Assembly (NCBI GenBank): GCA_037349315.1
Contig: JBAIAC010000021.1
Coordinates: 1,426,001 to 1,490,000, forward strand
Length of the DNA stretch: 64,000 nucleotides
From: Chelydra serpentina
Lineage: Eukaryota; Chordata; Testudines; Chelydridae
Direction: 5' to 3'
This document shows, piece after piece, positions 43,173 through 55,900 of the stretch. Within the stretch, counting starts at the first letter, position 1; the number at the start of each line of letters is the position of its first letter. Below the pieces are notes generated by a model, which was given only the letters and a program-made list of their open reading frames with translations, ran no database searches and was not told the origin of the DNA. The translations under genes were made by a program, and so were the position numbers.

Positions 43173-44770
43173 GAATACCAGACACTTTCCCCCCTCACAA
43201 ACACCCTCCTTGCCATTTCACGGTCAACCCACGTGAAATCCAGATGGCAGAAAAACAGCTTTTGTCCTAGAGGGAACACAAGCCTTAAGCCAGGACAAAA
43301 TCCAGCTGTTGGCAAGGAAGAGAGCGATCTCTGCGGTACAGCCCTCCCAGAGCCCAGGCACCCATCCCCTGCTCTAATCCACTAGACCCCACTCCCCTCC
43401 CAGGGCCGGGGATCAAACCAGGGGCGTTGGGACAATCTGTGTAGTGGGGGGTGCTGAGAGCTATTGAACCAAACTGGAAACCTTGTATATAATGGAAACC
43501 ACTTCAAGCCAGCCCACACACCCCTAGTTCCAGCACCTATGGATCCAACCCAGCACTCTCAGCCCAGCTCTCCCGTAGGGTGCTACAGACAGGCGTTCAG
43601 AGCAGCTGCATGGCTCTCCCAGAGGCACTGTGATTTCACACAGCAGAGGGCCCTGTTTGCGGGATCCCTCACGGGAGACATCTCACTCCGTTTGCAGGGC
43701 GGGCGAGAGATATGCAAATCCTGCCTCTCGACCTGTTAAGCTCCCAGAGTCATTTTGCACCTGGTCTGTTTTTCAGCATAATGTGGTAATGCCTGGGGAT
43801 TGTCCCCTTGGCTGAAATCAGTCACCTTAAGCACTGGCTTTCCTCATTTGCTCCGTGTGCAGCGCCCGGCACAACGGGGGCTCGATCTCAGTTGGGGTCT
43901 GTGCAGCGCCTGGCACAATACGGGCCCCGATCTTGGTCAGGGCCTGACTGAAGTGGGGGAAGAGGTGAGGGTCGGGATGCAGCTGGGGGGCTTGTTGGAG
44001 TGGGAGGTGAGGGAGCTGGCAGGATGTCTAGTGTGGGCTACATAAGCAGCAAAGCACACACCCTTCTAGCTAATAGTGATTGAAGAATCCTCTCTGCCCT
44101 GCATCGCGGGCCGCCAGCTGTTCCCTGTGGGCTGGCACCTATTCTCTGATACGTGCCGCATTCCCCTCCGGCGGCTGGCCTGTGTAGTTGGTAGCAGCAG
44201 CCCACTGCTGCTACCAACAAAGGGGTGACTCCTTTCAGAGCTCAGGGCTGATGGGCATGAGCAGTAGTTAAGAGAGAATAACAACCTACTACTGCTGCTT
44301 GGCTCAAACAGGAGAGAGCCTGGCTGGGCTGTCCTCCCAAAGGCTTTAAAGTCATTCGTGCTGGTGGCTCAGGGTAGGGGCCTGCTGTACATGAAAGATA
44401 ACAGCTTACTATGGCAGCCTGCAGGTGGCATTACTCCACCTCAAGTGGCAGTATGTTGTGATGTGAAAGGGAAGGCCCTGGATTCGAATCCCAGTCAGGG
44501 CTGTCCTGCTGTGTGCTGGTAGCCCTTGTTGATGTTAGGGGGTGCTCACCGCTGCTGCAAATGGGGTGCTAGGTGCCCCTGAATAGCAGCCACATTGGCC
44601 TCAGGCTGTCGGGGCAGGTTTGCACAGCTCCGAGCCTGGCCACCTGTACATCCTGGAGGCCCAGCATCCTGGCTGTCTGCTGGAGAGGGGGAAAACTCTA
44701 TCCCCATACGCTCCCTGTATCTATCTCTAGCCCCATGCAGTACCTCCTCTATCCTCATACCCCCAATCCA
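43173..44770. other. Intergenic stretch
   Basis: No gene recognised. Holds a reverse-oriented MIR-like SINE scrap near 43.35-43.41 kb and an 'agcgcctggcacaa' repeat near 43.86-43.93 kb. A pol III B-box-like word GGATTCGAATCCC near 44.48 kb lacks a convincing A box. Confidence 0.35.
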
Positions 44771-44771
44771 T

Positions 44772-45225
44772 AAGAACGGCCATACTGGGTCAGACCATAG
44801 GTCCATCTAGCCCAGTGTCCTGTCTTCCGACAGTGTCCAATGCCAGTTGCCCCAGAGGGAATGAACAGAACAGGGAATGATCAAGTGATCCATCCCCTGT
44901 TGCCCATTCCCAGTTTCTGGCAAACAGAGGCTAGGGACACCAACCCTGCCCATCCTGGCTAATAGCCATTGATGGACCTATCCTCAGTGAACTTATCTAG
45001 TTCTTTTTTGAACCCTATTATAGTCTTGGCCTCTGGCAAGGAGTTCCACAGGTTGACTGTGCGTTGTGTGAAGAAATACTTCCTTTTGTTTGTTTTATAC
45101 CTGCTGCCTGTTAATTTCATTTGGTGACCCCCTAGTTCTTGTGTTATGAGAAGGAGTAAATAACACTTCCTTATTTACTTTCTCCACACTAGTCATGATT
45201 TTATAGACCTCTATCATATCCCCAT
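44772..45225 (-). mobile_element. CR1-family 3' fragment, minus strand
   Basis: Carries 'ggccatactgggtcagacca', 'ctagcccagtgtcctgtctt' and 'agttccacaggttgactgtg', typical of a turtle CR1 subfamily's 3' region. The same family appears in opposite orientation at 51.86-52.04 kb. Confidence 0.75.
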
Positions 45226-45500
45226 AGAACCCCCAGCCTTATACACCCCATATCTCTCTATCCCCATAGCTCCTCCCAGCCCCATACAACCCCATCTCTC
45301 TATCCCCATATACCCCCAACCCCATCCTCTTACCCCTAACCCTATACCCCCATATCTCTCTATCCCCATAGCTCCTCCCAGCCCCATACGACCCCCATCT
45401 CTGTCCCCATATACCCCCATCCTCATACTCCCAACCCTATACACCCCCATATCTCTCTATCCCCATAGCTCCTCCCAGCCCCCAAACTCATATCCTCCCC
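45205..45500. repeat. Degenerate minisatellite with 'ctctctatccccata' words
   Basis: About five units of 50-60 bp, each containing 'atctctctatccccatagct' then 'cctcccagccccatac'. Ends just upstream of the RUSF1 promoter. Confidence 0.75.
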
Positions 45501-45639
45501 CATCTCGCTCTAGCCCCATACATGGCCCCTCTCTGCCCTCCCGGCTGGGTTTGTGGCCCGGCCCCACCAGGGACCCAGCAGGCAGAGGGGCCGGTGCGAG
45601 AATCGGGCTCTGCACCAACCCACCCAGCCCCGTGGCTGG

Positions 45640-45833
45640 GGTGCTCCGACACAGACTACACCCCCCACAATGCATTGCGCGGGGAAAAACTACATCCCCC
45701 ACAATGCTCCGCGCGGGGGAAACTACACCGCCCACAATGCCCCGCGCGGGGGTGGGGGCGCTCTATCACCCCGCTGCCTAGAGTCCCCCACACCCAGCCT
45801 CGGGTCCCCGCTGCTCTCGCGCCCCCTGCCCAG
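45640..45833 (+). promoter_or_regulatory. RUSF1: RUSF1 promoter with triple ZNF143-type motif and leader exon donor
   Basis: Three tandem copies of a motif of the form ACTACA-(N)-CCCACAATGC followed by CGCGCGGGG occur at about 45654-45685, 45687-45720 and 45721-45750. The form matches the ZNF143/THAP11 promoter element. A CpG-rich leader follows and ends in a perfect donor CAG/GTAAGT at 45833/45834. This is the likely 5' untranslated exon of RUSF1, spliced to the acceptor at 46914-46915. No TATA box. Confidence 0.7.
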
Positions 45834-46019
45834 GTAAGTGCCGGCAGCCGGGGCCCCGGGGGTGTGTCCCGGCCTGGGGGGAGGGGCGCTTCCCGGGCCC
45901 CTCCCCCCCTGCCAACGTGGCCCGCGGGCCGCCTCGCTCCTGCCCCGGGGGTGCAGCCTGCGCGGGGGTCAGTGTAACTCACTAACGCCCCCCCCCGCCC
46001 AATAACACCCATAGCCTTA

Positions 46020-46860
46020 TTTATAGCTGTGTGTGTGCAGGTGTAACACGCACACGTGTGCACACCCACATGTGTAACACACAGAGTGCAACACCCACAG
46101 GCATGCACATAGAAAGCATTTAACACACAATGTAACACCAAATGTGTGCATGCACACAGCACATAACACACGGAGTGTAACACGCACACACGTGCACACA
46201 CAGAGCATGTAACACACCGCGTCTAACACCCACACGTGTGCACAGAGCATGTAACACACAGAGTAACACCCACACATGTGCGCGCGCACAGTGTGTAACA
46301 CAGTGTAACACCCACACGTGTGCGCACACACAGAGCATGTAACACACAGAGTGACACACACACAGTGTAATGCACACACAGAGCATGTAACACAGTGTAA
46401 CACACAGAGAGTGTGTAACAGGCACACAGAGTGTGACACACATGCACACAACATGTAATGCACACACAGTGCAACGGAGACGCACAAAGTATGTAATACA
46501 CACTGCACACATGTACAGAGTGTAACGTGCACACAGTGTAATGCACATGCCCACACGCCCACACATATACACAGCGTAACACATATGCAGTGTAACATGC
46601 ACGCACATGTGCAGCATGTACACAAAATGTGTAGCACACACATCATACTCTCACACACAGCGTAACACAGACTGCACACGTGCGAATGTGCACACACAGT
46701 GTAACACACTCACCACAGAGGCAGCATTCAGATTGCGCGTGCACCTGCACACTGTAACATGCCCAGACTGCACACACACACAGGGTGTAACACTGAGCAT
46801 GTGCAGTCGCTGCATTACACTGTGTACATGTGACATTGTGTGTGTGTGTGCAGTCAGTGT
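46020..46860. repeat. CA/TG-rich degenerate satellite in RUSF1 intron 1
   Basis: About 0.85 kb composed of ACACAC with recurring 'gtaacacacagagtgtaaca' and 'cacccacacgtgtgcaca' phrases, so it is a minisatellite derived from a microsatellite. Alternating purine-pyrimidine composition favours Z-DNA. Confidence 0.85.
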
Positions 46861-46929
46861 GTTGTGTTATCTTCTCGTGCCCATGGACGCCTCGCTCTAA
46901 CGCCTCTCCCCCCAGACCCGGCTCCGGCC

Positions 46930-49900
46930 ATGCCCAGCCTGGGGGTCCAGCCACTCTGCACGGAGCAGTACGGCTCCCGCGGTGCCCGGTGCTACCTGCC
47001 TTCACCCGACGGGAGCCTAAGCCGTGTGGGGGATGAGCCAGGACGTGTGGGATGGCGCTCGCTAAAGGAGATCTTCATGGTGAGACGAGGGGTTGGGGGG
47101 GGTCAGAGGGCAGTTGGCCTGTGGGGGTCAGAGAGCAAAGATGGGGAGTTGGGGGGAGCCAGGGGCGCTGACGAGTAATTCAGAGGTGGGCAGGGGAGGA
47201 AGGTTTCAGAAGTCAGAGGGGTAAATTGGGGGCACAAGGAATCAGGGTGCGGGGTACAGATTGGGAAGGGGGCTCAGCCAGGCTGCATCTGAGTGGGGAG
47301 GGGTTGGAGGTTATGAAGGTGAGCTGTGGGTGGGGGATGAGGGGAAAGGAGACTGGGGGGCACGGAGGGGTTTATGTGGGGGTTGGAGAATTTGTGGTGG
47401 GGCAGGGCATGCTGTTGACCAGGTGGAGATGTAGGGCGGGATGTGTGTTCTCTGATTCCTTGGGGGAAGGTCCCTGTTCTGCTCACCCTTGGCCCCCACT
47501 TTTCTCCGCTGCAGTCCGTGTTTCTGCCCCAGGGGTACCCCGAGAGTGTGAGCCAGGACTACCTGTCCTACCAGATATGGGACACCGTGCAGGTGAGGCG
47601 GTGAAGAGGGGGAGACCCACCCCAGACCCGGGGGAGGAGGGGACCCAGCCCCAGACCTGGGGGATTGGGGGTGCACTGGGAGTCAAGAGGGCCCAGTTCT
47701 GGAGGAGAGGGGCCTTGGGGGGGAAGGGGACCCAGCTCCAACCCTTGGTGGAGAGGATACCCTGAGGGGAGCAAGAGAATCTTAGCAGTGGGTTTTGGGG
47801 GGTCAGAGGGCAGTGGGGTGCGGCCCAGTCCCCCTCTTTATAGTTTTGGGGTGTGTGGGGGACTGGCCGAGGGCAGAAGGGTGTGATGGGTGTAATGGCG
47901 GGCACTGGGAAGCCAGAGGTGGGGAGAGGTTGTAAGGGTACTCGCCCCTCCAGGGGCTGCCCCAGTAGTAAAAGCCTCCCCTGTTCCCCCCAGGCCTTTG
48001 CCAGCAGCATCACGGGGGCGCTGGCCACGCAGGCCGTGCTGAAGGGGGTGGGCGTGGGGGACCAGACCTCGACTGTTGCTGCAGCCACAGTCACCTGGAT
48101 ACTCAAAGGTGAGGCACACACCCCTGAATCACCCTGACCCATTGTGGCCCTGGAGACACCCACTCCACAAATCCCTACCTCTGATCCCACCATCAAAGAA
48201 GGCCGTACTGGTTAAAAAACTGACCTGGTTTGGTGGGGAAGTGAAGGCAGCTTCAAAAATATAAAAGTAACATGTAATGAATAGAAGAAAGGGGAAACCT
48301 CATAGTAATGATTATAAATCAGAAGCTAGGAGTTGTAGAGAATTGATAAAGGAAGCAAAGAGACACAAGGAGAAATCTATGGCCAGCAGAGTTAAGAACA
48401 GTAAGAGGGAGCTTTTTAAGCATATTAGGAACCTGACAGTGGTACTGGTCCATGACTAGATGGAAATAGTCGAATTAACAATAATCATGCAGAATAAGGC
48501 AGGAGTGTTCAATAAGTGTTTTTGTTCTGTATTTAGGGCAAAAACAAATGATATAATAGAATAACACTTTTTCCATTCCACTAGTATCTCTGAAGGATGT
48601 TAAACAGCAGCTACTAAAGTTAGACATTTTAAAATCAGCAGGTCCAGATAACATGTGTCCAAGAGTTTTTAAAGAGCTGGCTTAGGAGCTTCCTGGACTG
48701 TTAATGTTGATTTTCAATAAGTCTTGGAGCACTGGGGAAGTCCCAGAAGACTGGAAGACAGCTAATGTGACAACATTTAAAAAGGGTAAACAGGATGACC
48801 TGGGTAAAGGACGGTCAGCATGACATTGATCCCAGCCAAGAAAATGGATCAGCTGATACGGGACTCCATTAAGGAAGAATTAAAGGAGGATAATATAATT
48901 AATGCCAGTCAATATGGATTTATGGAAAATAGGGCCTGTCAGACTAACTTGGTCACTTTGTTTTGGGTAAGATTACAAGTTTGATAAAGGTCACACTGTT
49001 GTAATATACTCAGACTTCTGTAAGGCTTTTCACTTGGTACCGCACCACATTTTGATAAAAAAAACTAGAAGAATGATGTAAAATGAACATGGCCCACATC
49101 AAATGGCTTGAAAACTGGCTAACGGATAGGTATGAAAATGTGCCTGTGAACGGGGAATCCCCACTGAGTGGGTGTGTTACTAGTGGGGTCCCGCAGAGAT
49201 CAGTTTCTGGCCCTTTGCTGTTTAACATTTGCATTCACGACTTGCCAGAAAACATAACATCATCGCGGATGACACAAAAAGTCTGGGCAGTGGGAAATAA
49301 TGAAGAGGACACATCACTGATACAGAGCAATCACTTGAGCTGGGCTCAGGTGAACAATACGCGTTTTGATATGGCTAAATATATAGATATAGGAGCAAAG
49401 AGTGTGGGCCACACTTACAGGATGGGGGGGACTCTGTCCTGGGAAGCAGGGACTCTGAAAAAGATTTGGAGGTTCTGGTGGATAATCAGCTGAACGGGGA
49501 GCCTCCGGTGCAAAGCTGTGGCCAAAAGAAGCCATGCGATCCTGGGATGCATAAACGGGGATCTTGAGTAGGAGTAGAGAGGTTATTTCACCTCTGTCTG
49601 TATCCCTGGTGCGTCTGCTGCTCTGTCCAGTGGTGGAACGCACAATTCCAGAAGGATGTTGATACATTGGAGAGGGGTCAGAGAAGAGCCACAAGAATGA
49701 TTAAAGGATTAGAAAAGTGACGGACACAAGGAGCTCAGTCTCTTTAGCTTAACAAAGAGAAGGTTATGGGGTGACTTGATCACAGGCAGTAAGTACCTAC
49801 ATGGGGAACAGATATTTAATAGTGGGCTCTTCAATTGAGCAGAGGGAGGTCTAACTGGATCCAATGGCTGGAAGTTGAAGCTAGACAGATTCAGACTGGA

Positions 49901-52900
49901 AATAAGGGTAAATATTTCACAGTGGGAAGAATTAACCATTGGGACCATTTACCCAGGGTTGTGGTGGATTCTCCATCACTGACCATTTTAAAATCAAGTT
50001 TAGATGTTTGTCTACAAGCTTCGCTCTAGGAATTACCCTGGGGCAGGTCTCTGGCCTATGTTATCCAGGAGATCAGACGAGATGATCGTAATGGTCCCTT
50101 CTGGCCTTGGAATCAATGAATTTGTGAATCCATCCCGGCCTGCGACTCCCCCATACCTGAGTTCCCCTCCTTGATGCGTGCCGGCCTGGGACATCGCCTG
50201 CTCCCTCCCACTAACCCCAGTATTGCCCCTCAGACTTCCCTGAACCCCCCATTCACCCTGCGGGATCTGCCATTTCCTTCGCTCCCCCTGACAGCCCTCT
50301 GTCTCCCCTGCAGACGGGACGGGGATGCTTGGCCGGATCCTTTTTGCCTGGATGAAAGGGTGAGTGGTGCACCCCATGGAGGGGGAGGTTTCGGGGTCAC
50401 CAGTGCTGGTGGGGTTATCTCCCCTCGTGACCTCTTCTCTCCCTCCTCCCCCAGGAGCAAACTGGACTGTGACGCCAAACAGTGGAGGTGAGTGAGGAAA
50501 GGACCCGCCCCCCCTTTTCCCAGGACATCCCTCCCCCAACCCCTCATCCATGGAGCGCCCTTCACCCCGACACCCTGGGACGCCCCTCATCCTGATATCC
50601 CCATGGTGGATCCCTGCCTGCTGACCATTATGTGATCTTTGACCTCTGAACCTTAAATGTTTTGGTCTTGCCCTCTGCACATGATTGGACGATCTTCCCC
50701 TCTGAGCCTCTCAGGTGACCCTCACACTCTGACCGTCCATTGGGCAACACTTGCCTTGTGACTGCACTGTGTGACCTTTGCCCTCTGACCCCCATTGAGC
50801 GAACCTCGACCTTTGACATTTGCTGAGCAATACTTGACCTTTGACCTCGGCCCCTTGGTGACCGTCACTCTGAACCTCATGGTGCAATTCTCAACATTGT
50901 ACCCCATTCAGTGCCCTCTGACCTCCCCCATGACCTCTAACCCTTCACTCCTGACCATCAGCAGGCAATCCTGAACCTCTGACCCCTGTTTAGTGCCCAG
51001 TGTCCTCTGAACCCCATTGGGTGACACATGACCTCTAACCCTGCCACGCCCCACCACTCTTACCCCTTGTGCCCGGCAGGCTCTTCGCAGATGGGCTCAA
51101 TGACCTGGCCATCTTCATGGAGATCTTGGCCCCTGCTTTCCCAGCATGCTTCACTCTCATCATCTGCACCAGCGGCTTCTTCAAGGTAGCGGGGAGTGGG
51201 TTGGCATGAGAGGGCTTGGCGTGCGGGGTAAGGGGGTTGGCATTGGGAGTTGCGGGAGGGTTGGCATGAGGGGAAGAGGGTTGGTTCAGGGGAGGGGGCT
51301 GGTGTGATGTGGGGGAGGGGTGGTGGGAGGGGTTGGCATTGGGGCATTGGCACAGGGGGAGGTGTTGGCATGGGGTGATTGGTAGGTGGTTGGTGCTGGG
51401 GCAAAGGATTGGCAGAGGGACGGGATGGCATGAGAGCCGCGTGGACGGTGGAAGTTCCATTTCACGAAGGATTTTGTGCTTTTGAAATTGGGCCTCATTC
51501 TCCATCAGATCAAAACCTGACCATTTCGACATTGTCCACGAAGGAAAATTCCAGAAAACTTTCATTTCCGCTCATTGGAAACGTTTTGCTTCAATGTCAC
51601 CTCTCTGTACTATATAACACAGCGTATACCCCATAGTGAGGTCTATGCACTAGAGAACTCTATGGCCATTGATACCAAAACAAAATAAAAACAATCCAAA
51701 CAAAAATTATTTTCTAAATGAAAAATCAGGACATTGGCACAACATTTTTACCCCCGTTTTCTTTTTTTTCCCTGATGAAATTCTGGTGGAGCCCTCCTGA
51801 TTTCACGGGAACCACAAATTCCCAGGGGATATGGCTCTGTCTTAAGTCTTTCCCTCCGGCTCTCGTTGGCATGAGTCCTGATCTCTCTCCCGCCAATGAT
51901 GGCAGGAGAGAGATCACTTGATCATTACCTGTTAGGTTCACTCACTCCGGGGCACCTGGCATTGGCCACTGTCGGTGGACAGGATACTGGGCTGGATGGA
52001 CCTTTGGTCTGACCCAGTACGGCCGTTCTTATGTTCTGCACCCCACACCCGAACCCCTCTCCTCTCTCTCTGCCCCAGTGCATTGTGGGAGTAGCCGGAG
52101 GCGCCACCCGGGCAGCCCTCACCATGCACCAGGCCCGGCGGGACAACATGGCAGACGTCTCGGCCAAAGACGGGAGCCAGGTGGGATCCTGCCGGAGCGG
52201 TGCGGCCAATGTTAAGGGGCACCCCATAGTGCAGCGGGCGGGGGCGCTCCAGGGGGCAGAAGGGACAGGCTCTCCCAGAAGGCAACAGGGCGGAAATGCC
52301 CGGGGGATGGGGGTTGTACCCCACTTCTGCAGACGCCCTCACTCACTCTCCCCCCCCTCCCACCCCAGGAGACCCTGGTGAATTTAGCCGGCCTGCTCGT
52401 CAGCCTCCTCCTCATCCCCCTCGTCACCGACAGGCTCCAGTGAGTGACAAGCATTGGGGGGGGGGAGGGGGTGTCAGAGCAGATTGTGGGAGGTGGGGGG
52501 TGCAGGGGATTGTGGGAAGGATTGTGGGGGAATTATGGGAGGCGGGAGGCAAAAGGGATTGTGGGAAGGGTTGTGGCATGCACAGGGGATTGTGGGGGAT
52601 TCTGGGTCTGGCTGGGCCTGCCCCTGTCTCTGACCCCTGTCCATGTCCCCCCCCAACCTCCCCAGGCTCACCTACGCCCTCTATGGCCTGTTCACGGCTC
52701 TACACCTCTACGCCAACTACCGGGCCGTGCGTGCCGTCTGCATGGAGACGCTCAACCGGGCCCGGCTGCAGCTTGCCCTGCGCCATTTCCTGTACCAGCG
52801 CTGGGTCCCCACGCCCGCCCATGCCAACCCGCGGGAACCCCTGCTGCCAGGTGACCACGGGGGGAAGAGGACACGGTGGGAGAGGAGAACCCCAGCATGG

Positions 52901-55900
52901 GCAGACACAGAGAGACCAATCCCCCCGAGCGGGGAAAGGCCCCATGTCCCATTCCCTGCCCCCCTGAGCCAGCCAGTCCCCCCACCCTGGGGCCGGATTG
53001 GAGCCAGTGCCCCCGAGGGGAAAGGCCTGGTGTCCCATTCCCCCCCCCCACCATACCCAACTGACTAGACTCTTTGCTCCCCACCTCTCTGCAGAATTCC
53101 AGCGGCATCTCAGGGTAACTCTGGGCGCCCCACTCCACTTGCTGGTCTCTAGGTGAGTAACAGAGGTTTAACGTGTCCCGCATCCCTCCCCAGGGATTGG
53201 CCCCTCGGCCCAGCCAGCACAAGTCTCTAGGGAGACCCCTCGCCACATTTATTCTCGTTGCTGTTCCTGCTCATGGAAACCTGTGTCTTTGGTGGATCTT
53301 CTCCCTGTGACATCTTGTGGTGGGGAGTTCCGGAGGCTAAACACCTCTGTTCCGTTCCTAGTGAGCAGCTCCTCCTTTGTGTATTCGTTCCCTCTGTCTA
53401 TGCCTCTGTCTGTCCCGCAGCGTGGCTGAGTTCCAGCAGGCCTGCGAGGGCAACTCGAGGAACTATCTGATCGCTCTGAACCGAAAAGCTGGTGAGGAGG
53501 GACCGGGAGGAGGACTGAGACCCAGGTGTCCGGGATGGCCGCCATAGGGGGCAGAGACCAGGAGGGGAAATGGGACCAAGTGTCCGGGATGGCAGCCGTA
53601 GGGGGCAGAGACCGAGAGGAAATGGGACCCAGGCATCCGGGATGGCAGCGGTAGGAAACAGAGACCGGGAGGGGAAATGAGACCCAGGTGTCCAGGGTGG
53701 CAGCCGGAGGAGACAGGGACCAGGAGGGGAAATGGGACCCAGGCGTCCGGCATAGCAGCCGTAGGAGACAGAGACCGGGAAGGGAAATGGGACCCAGGCG
53801 TCTGGCACGGCAGCCAGAGGGGGCAGAGACCGGGAGGGGAAAATGGGACCCAGGCATCCGGCACGGCAGCCGGAGGGGGCAGAGTCCGGGAGGGGAAATG
53901 GGACCCAGGTGTCCAGGGTGGCAGCCGGAGGAGACAGGGACCAGGAGGGGAAATGGGACCCAGGCGTTCAGCATAGCAGCCGTAGGAGACAGAGACCGGG
54001 AAGGGAAATGGGACCCAGGCGTCTGGCACGGCAGCCAGAGGGGGCAGAGACCGGGAGGGGAAAATGGGACCCAGGCATCCGGCACGGCAGCCGGAGGGGG
54101 CAGAGTCCGGGAGGGGAAATGGGACCCAGGCGTCCGGGATGGCAGTGTGGTGAGATGGTGCGGGACACCCTGCTGTGCCCTTCTCCCCACAGGCACCGTG
54201 GCCGTGGCCCTGCGCCATGGGGCGAGCAGTGTGGACACCATCCAGGCCTGTTCCCATGCCCTGCTGCTGGAGACCCTGCTGTGCCAGGCCCTGCCCGCGG
54301 GAGCTGTGGAGGGAGAGATGCTACAGAAGCTGCAAAGGCAGCTGTGTGGAGGTGAGGGGGGGTGTGACCAGACACCCCCCTGTGCCTGATCCTGTGTGCG
54401 GGGCTCAACCAGGGGTTTCCCGGCACCTGTGCTTCTTCCCCAGCCAGCTCTGCTCTGTCTTTCAGCCCCTGACGGAGAGGTCTGGGCTGCGCTGACGGAA
54501 ACTCACCAGCTGCTGGACAGGCTGTTCCCCCGCTTCCTAGCAGGTAACTGGGATGTCTGTGCACTCAGCCCTCTCGGACCCCTAGTGCCCCTCCCTGGGG
54601 AGAGCGCCCCCTGCTGGGAACATCCCCACCCCCTGCACTCAGCCCTCAGAGACCCCTAGTGCCCCCCCCTGGGGAGAGCGCCCCCTGCTGGGAACATCCC
54701 CACCCCCTGCACTCAGCCCTCAGAGACCCCTAGTGCCCCCCCCTGGGGAGAGCGCCCCCTGCTGGGAACATCCCCACCCCCTGCACTCAGCCCTCAGGGA
54801 CCCCTAGTGCCCCCCCCTGGGGAGAGCGCCCCCTGCTGGGAACATCCCCACCCCCTGCACTCAGCCCTCAGGGACCCCTAGTGCCCCCCCCTGGGGAGAG
54901 CGCCCCCTGCTGGGAACATCCCCACCCCCTGCACTCAGCCCTCAGAGACCCCTAGTGCCCCTCCCTGGGGAGAGCGCCCCCTGCTGGGAACATCCCCACC
55001 CTCTGCACTCAGCCCTCAGAGACCCCTAGTGCCCCCCCCTGGGGAGAGCGCCCCCTGCTGGGAACATCCCCACCCCCTGCACTCAGCCCTCAGAGACCCC
55101 TAGTGCCCCTCCCTGGGGAGAGCGCCCCCTGCTGGGAACATACCCACCCCCTGCACTCAGCCCTCAGAGACCCCTAGTGCCCCTCTCTGGGGAGAGCACC
55201 CCCTGCTGGGAACATCCCCACCCCCTGCACTCAGCCCTCAGAGACCCCTAGTGCCCCTCCCTGGGGAGAGCACCCCCTGCTGGGAACATCCCCACCCCCT
55301 GCACTCAGCCCTCAGAGACCCCTAGTGCCCCTCTCTGGGGAGAGCACCCCCTGCTGGGAACATCCCCACCCCCTACACTCAGCTCTCAGAGACCCCTAGT
55401 GCCCCTCTCTGGGGAGAGCGCCCCCTGCTGGGAACATCCCCACCCCCTGCACTCAGCCCTCAGAGACCCCTAGTGCCCCTCCCTGGGGAGAGCGCCCCCT
55501 GCTGGGAACATCCCCACCCCCTGCACTCAGCCCTCAGAGACCCCTAGTGCCCCTCTCTGGGGAGAGCACCCCCTGCTGGGAACATCCCCACCCCCTGCAC
55601 TCAGCCCTCAGAGACCCCTAGTGCCCCTCCCTGGGGAGAGCGCCCCCTGCTGGGAACATACCCACCCCCTGCACTCAGCCCTCAGAGACCCCTAGTGCCC
55701 CTCTCTGGGGAGAGCGCCCCCTGCTGGGAACATCCCCACCCCCTGCACTCAGCCCTCAGAGACCCCTAGTGCCCCTCCCTGGGGAGAGCGCCCCCTGCTG
55801 GGAACATCCCCACCCCCTGCACTCAGCCCTCAGAGACCCCTAGTGCCCCCCCCCGGGGAGAGAGCCCCCTGCTGGGAACATCCCCACCCCCTGCACTCAG

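Noticed and set aside
44440..44500. tRNA gene or SINE suggested by GGATTCGAATCCC
   Set aside because: No convincing A box, cloverleaf or discriminator region nearby.
46017..46709. Cys/Val/His-rich open frames in the CA/TG repeat, and similar ones at 59.4-60.8 kb
   Set aside because: Translations of alternating CA/TG repeats; no protein family.
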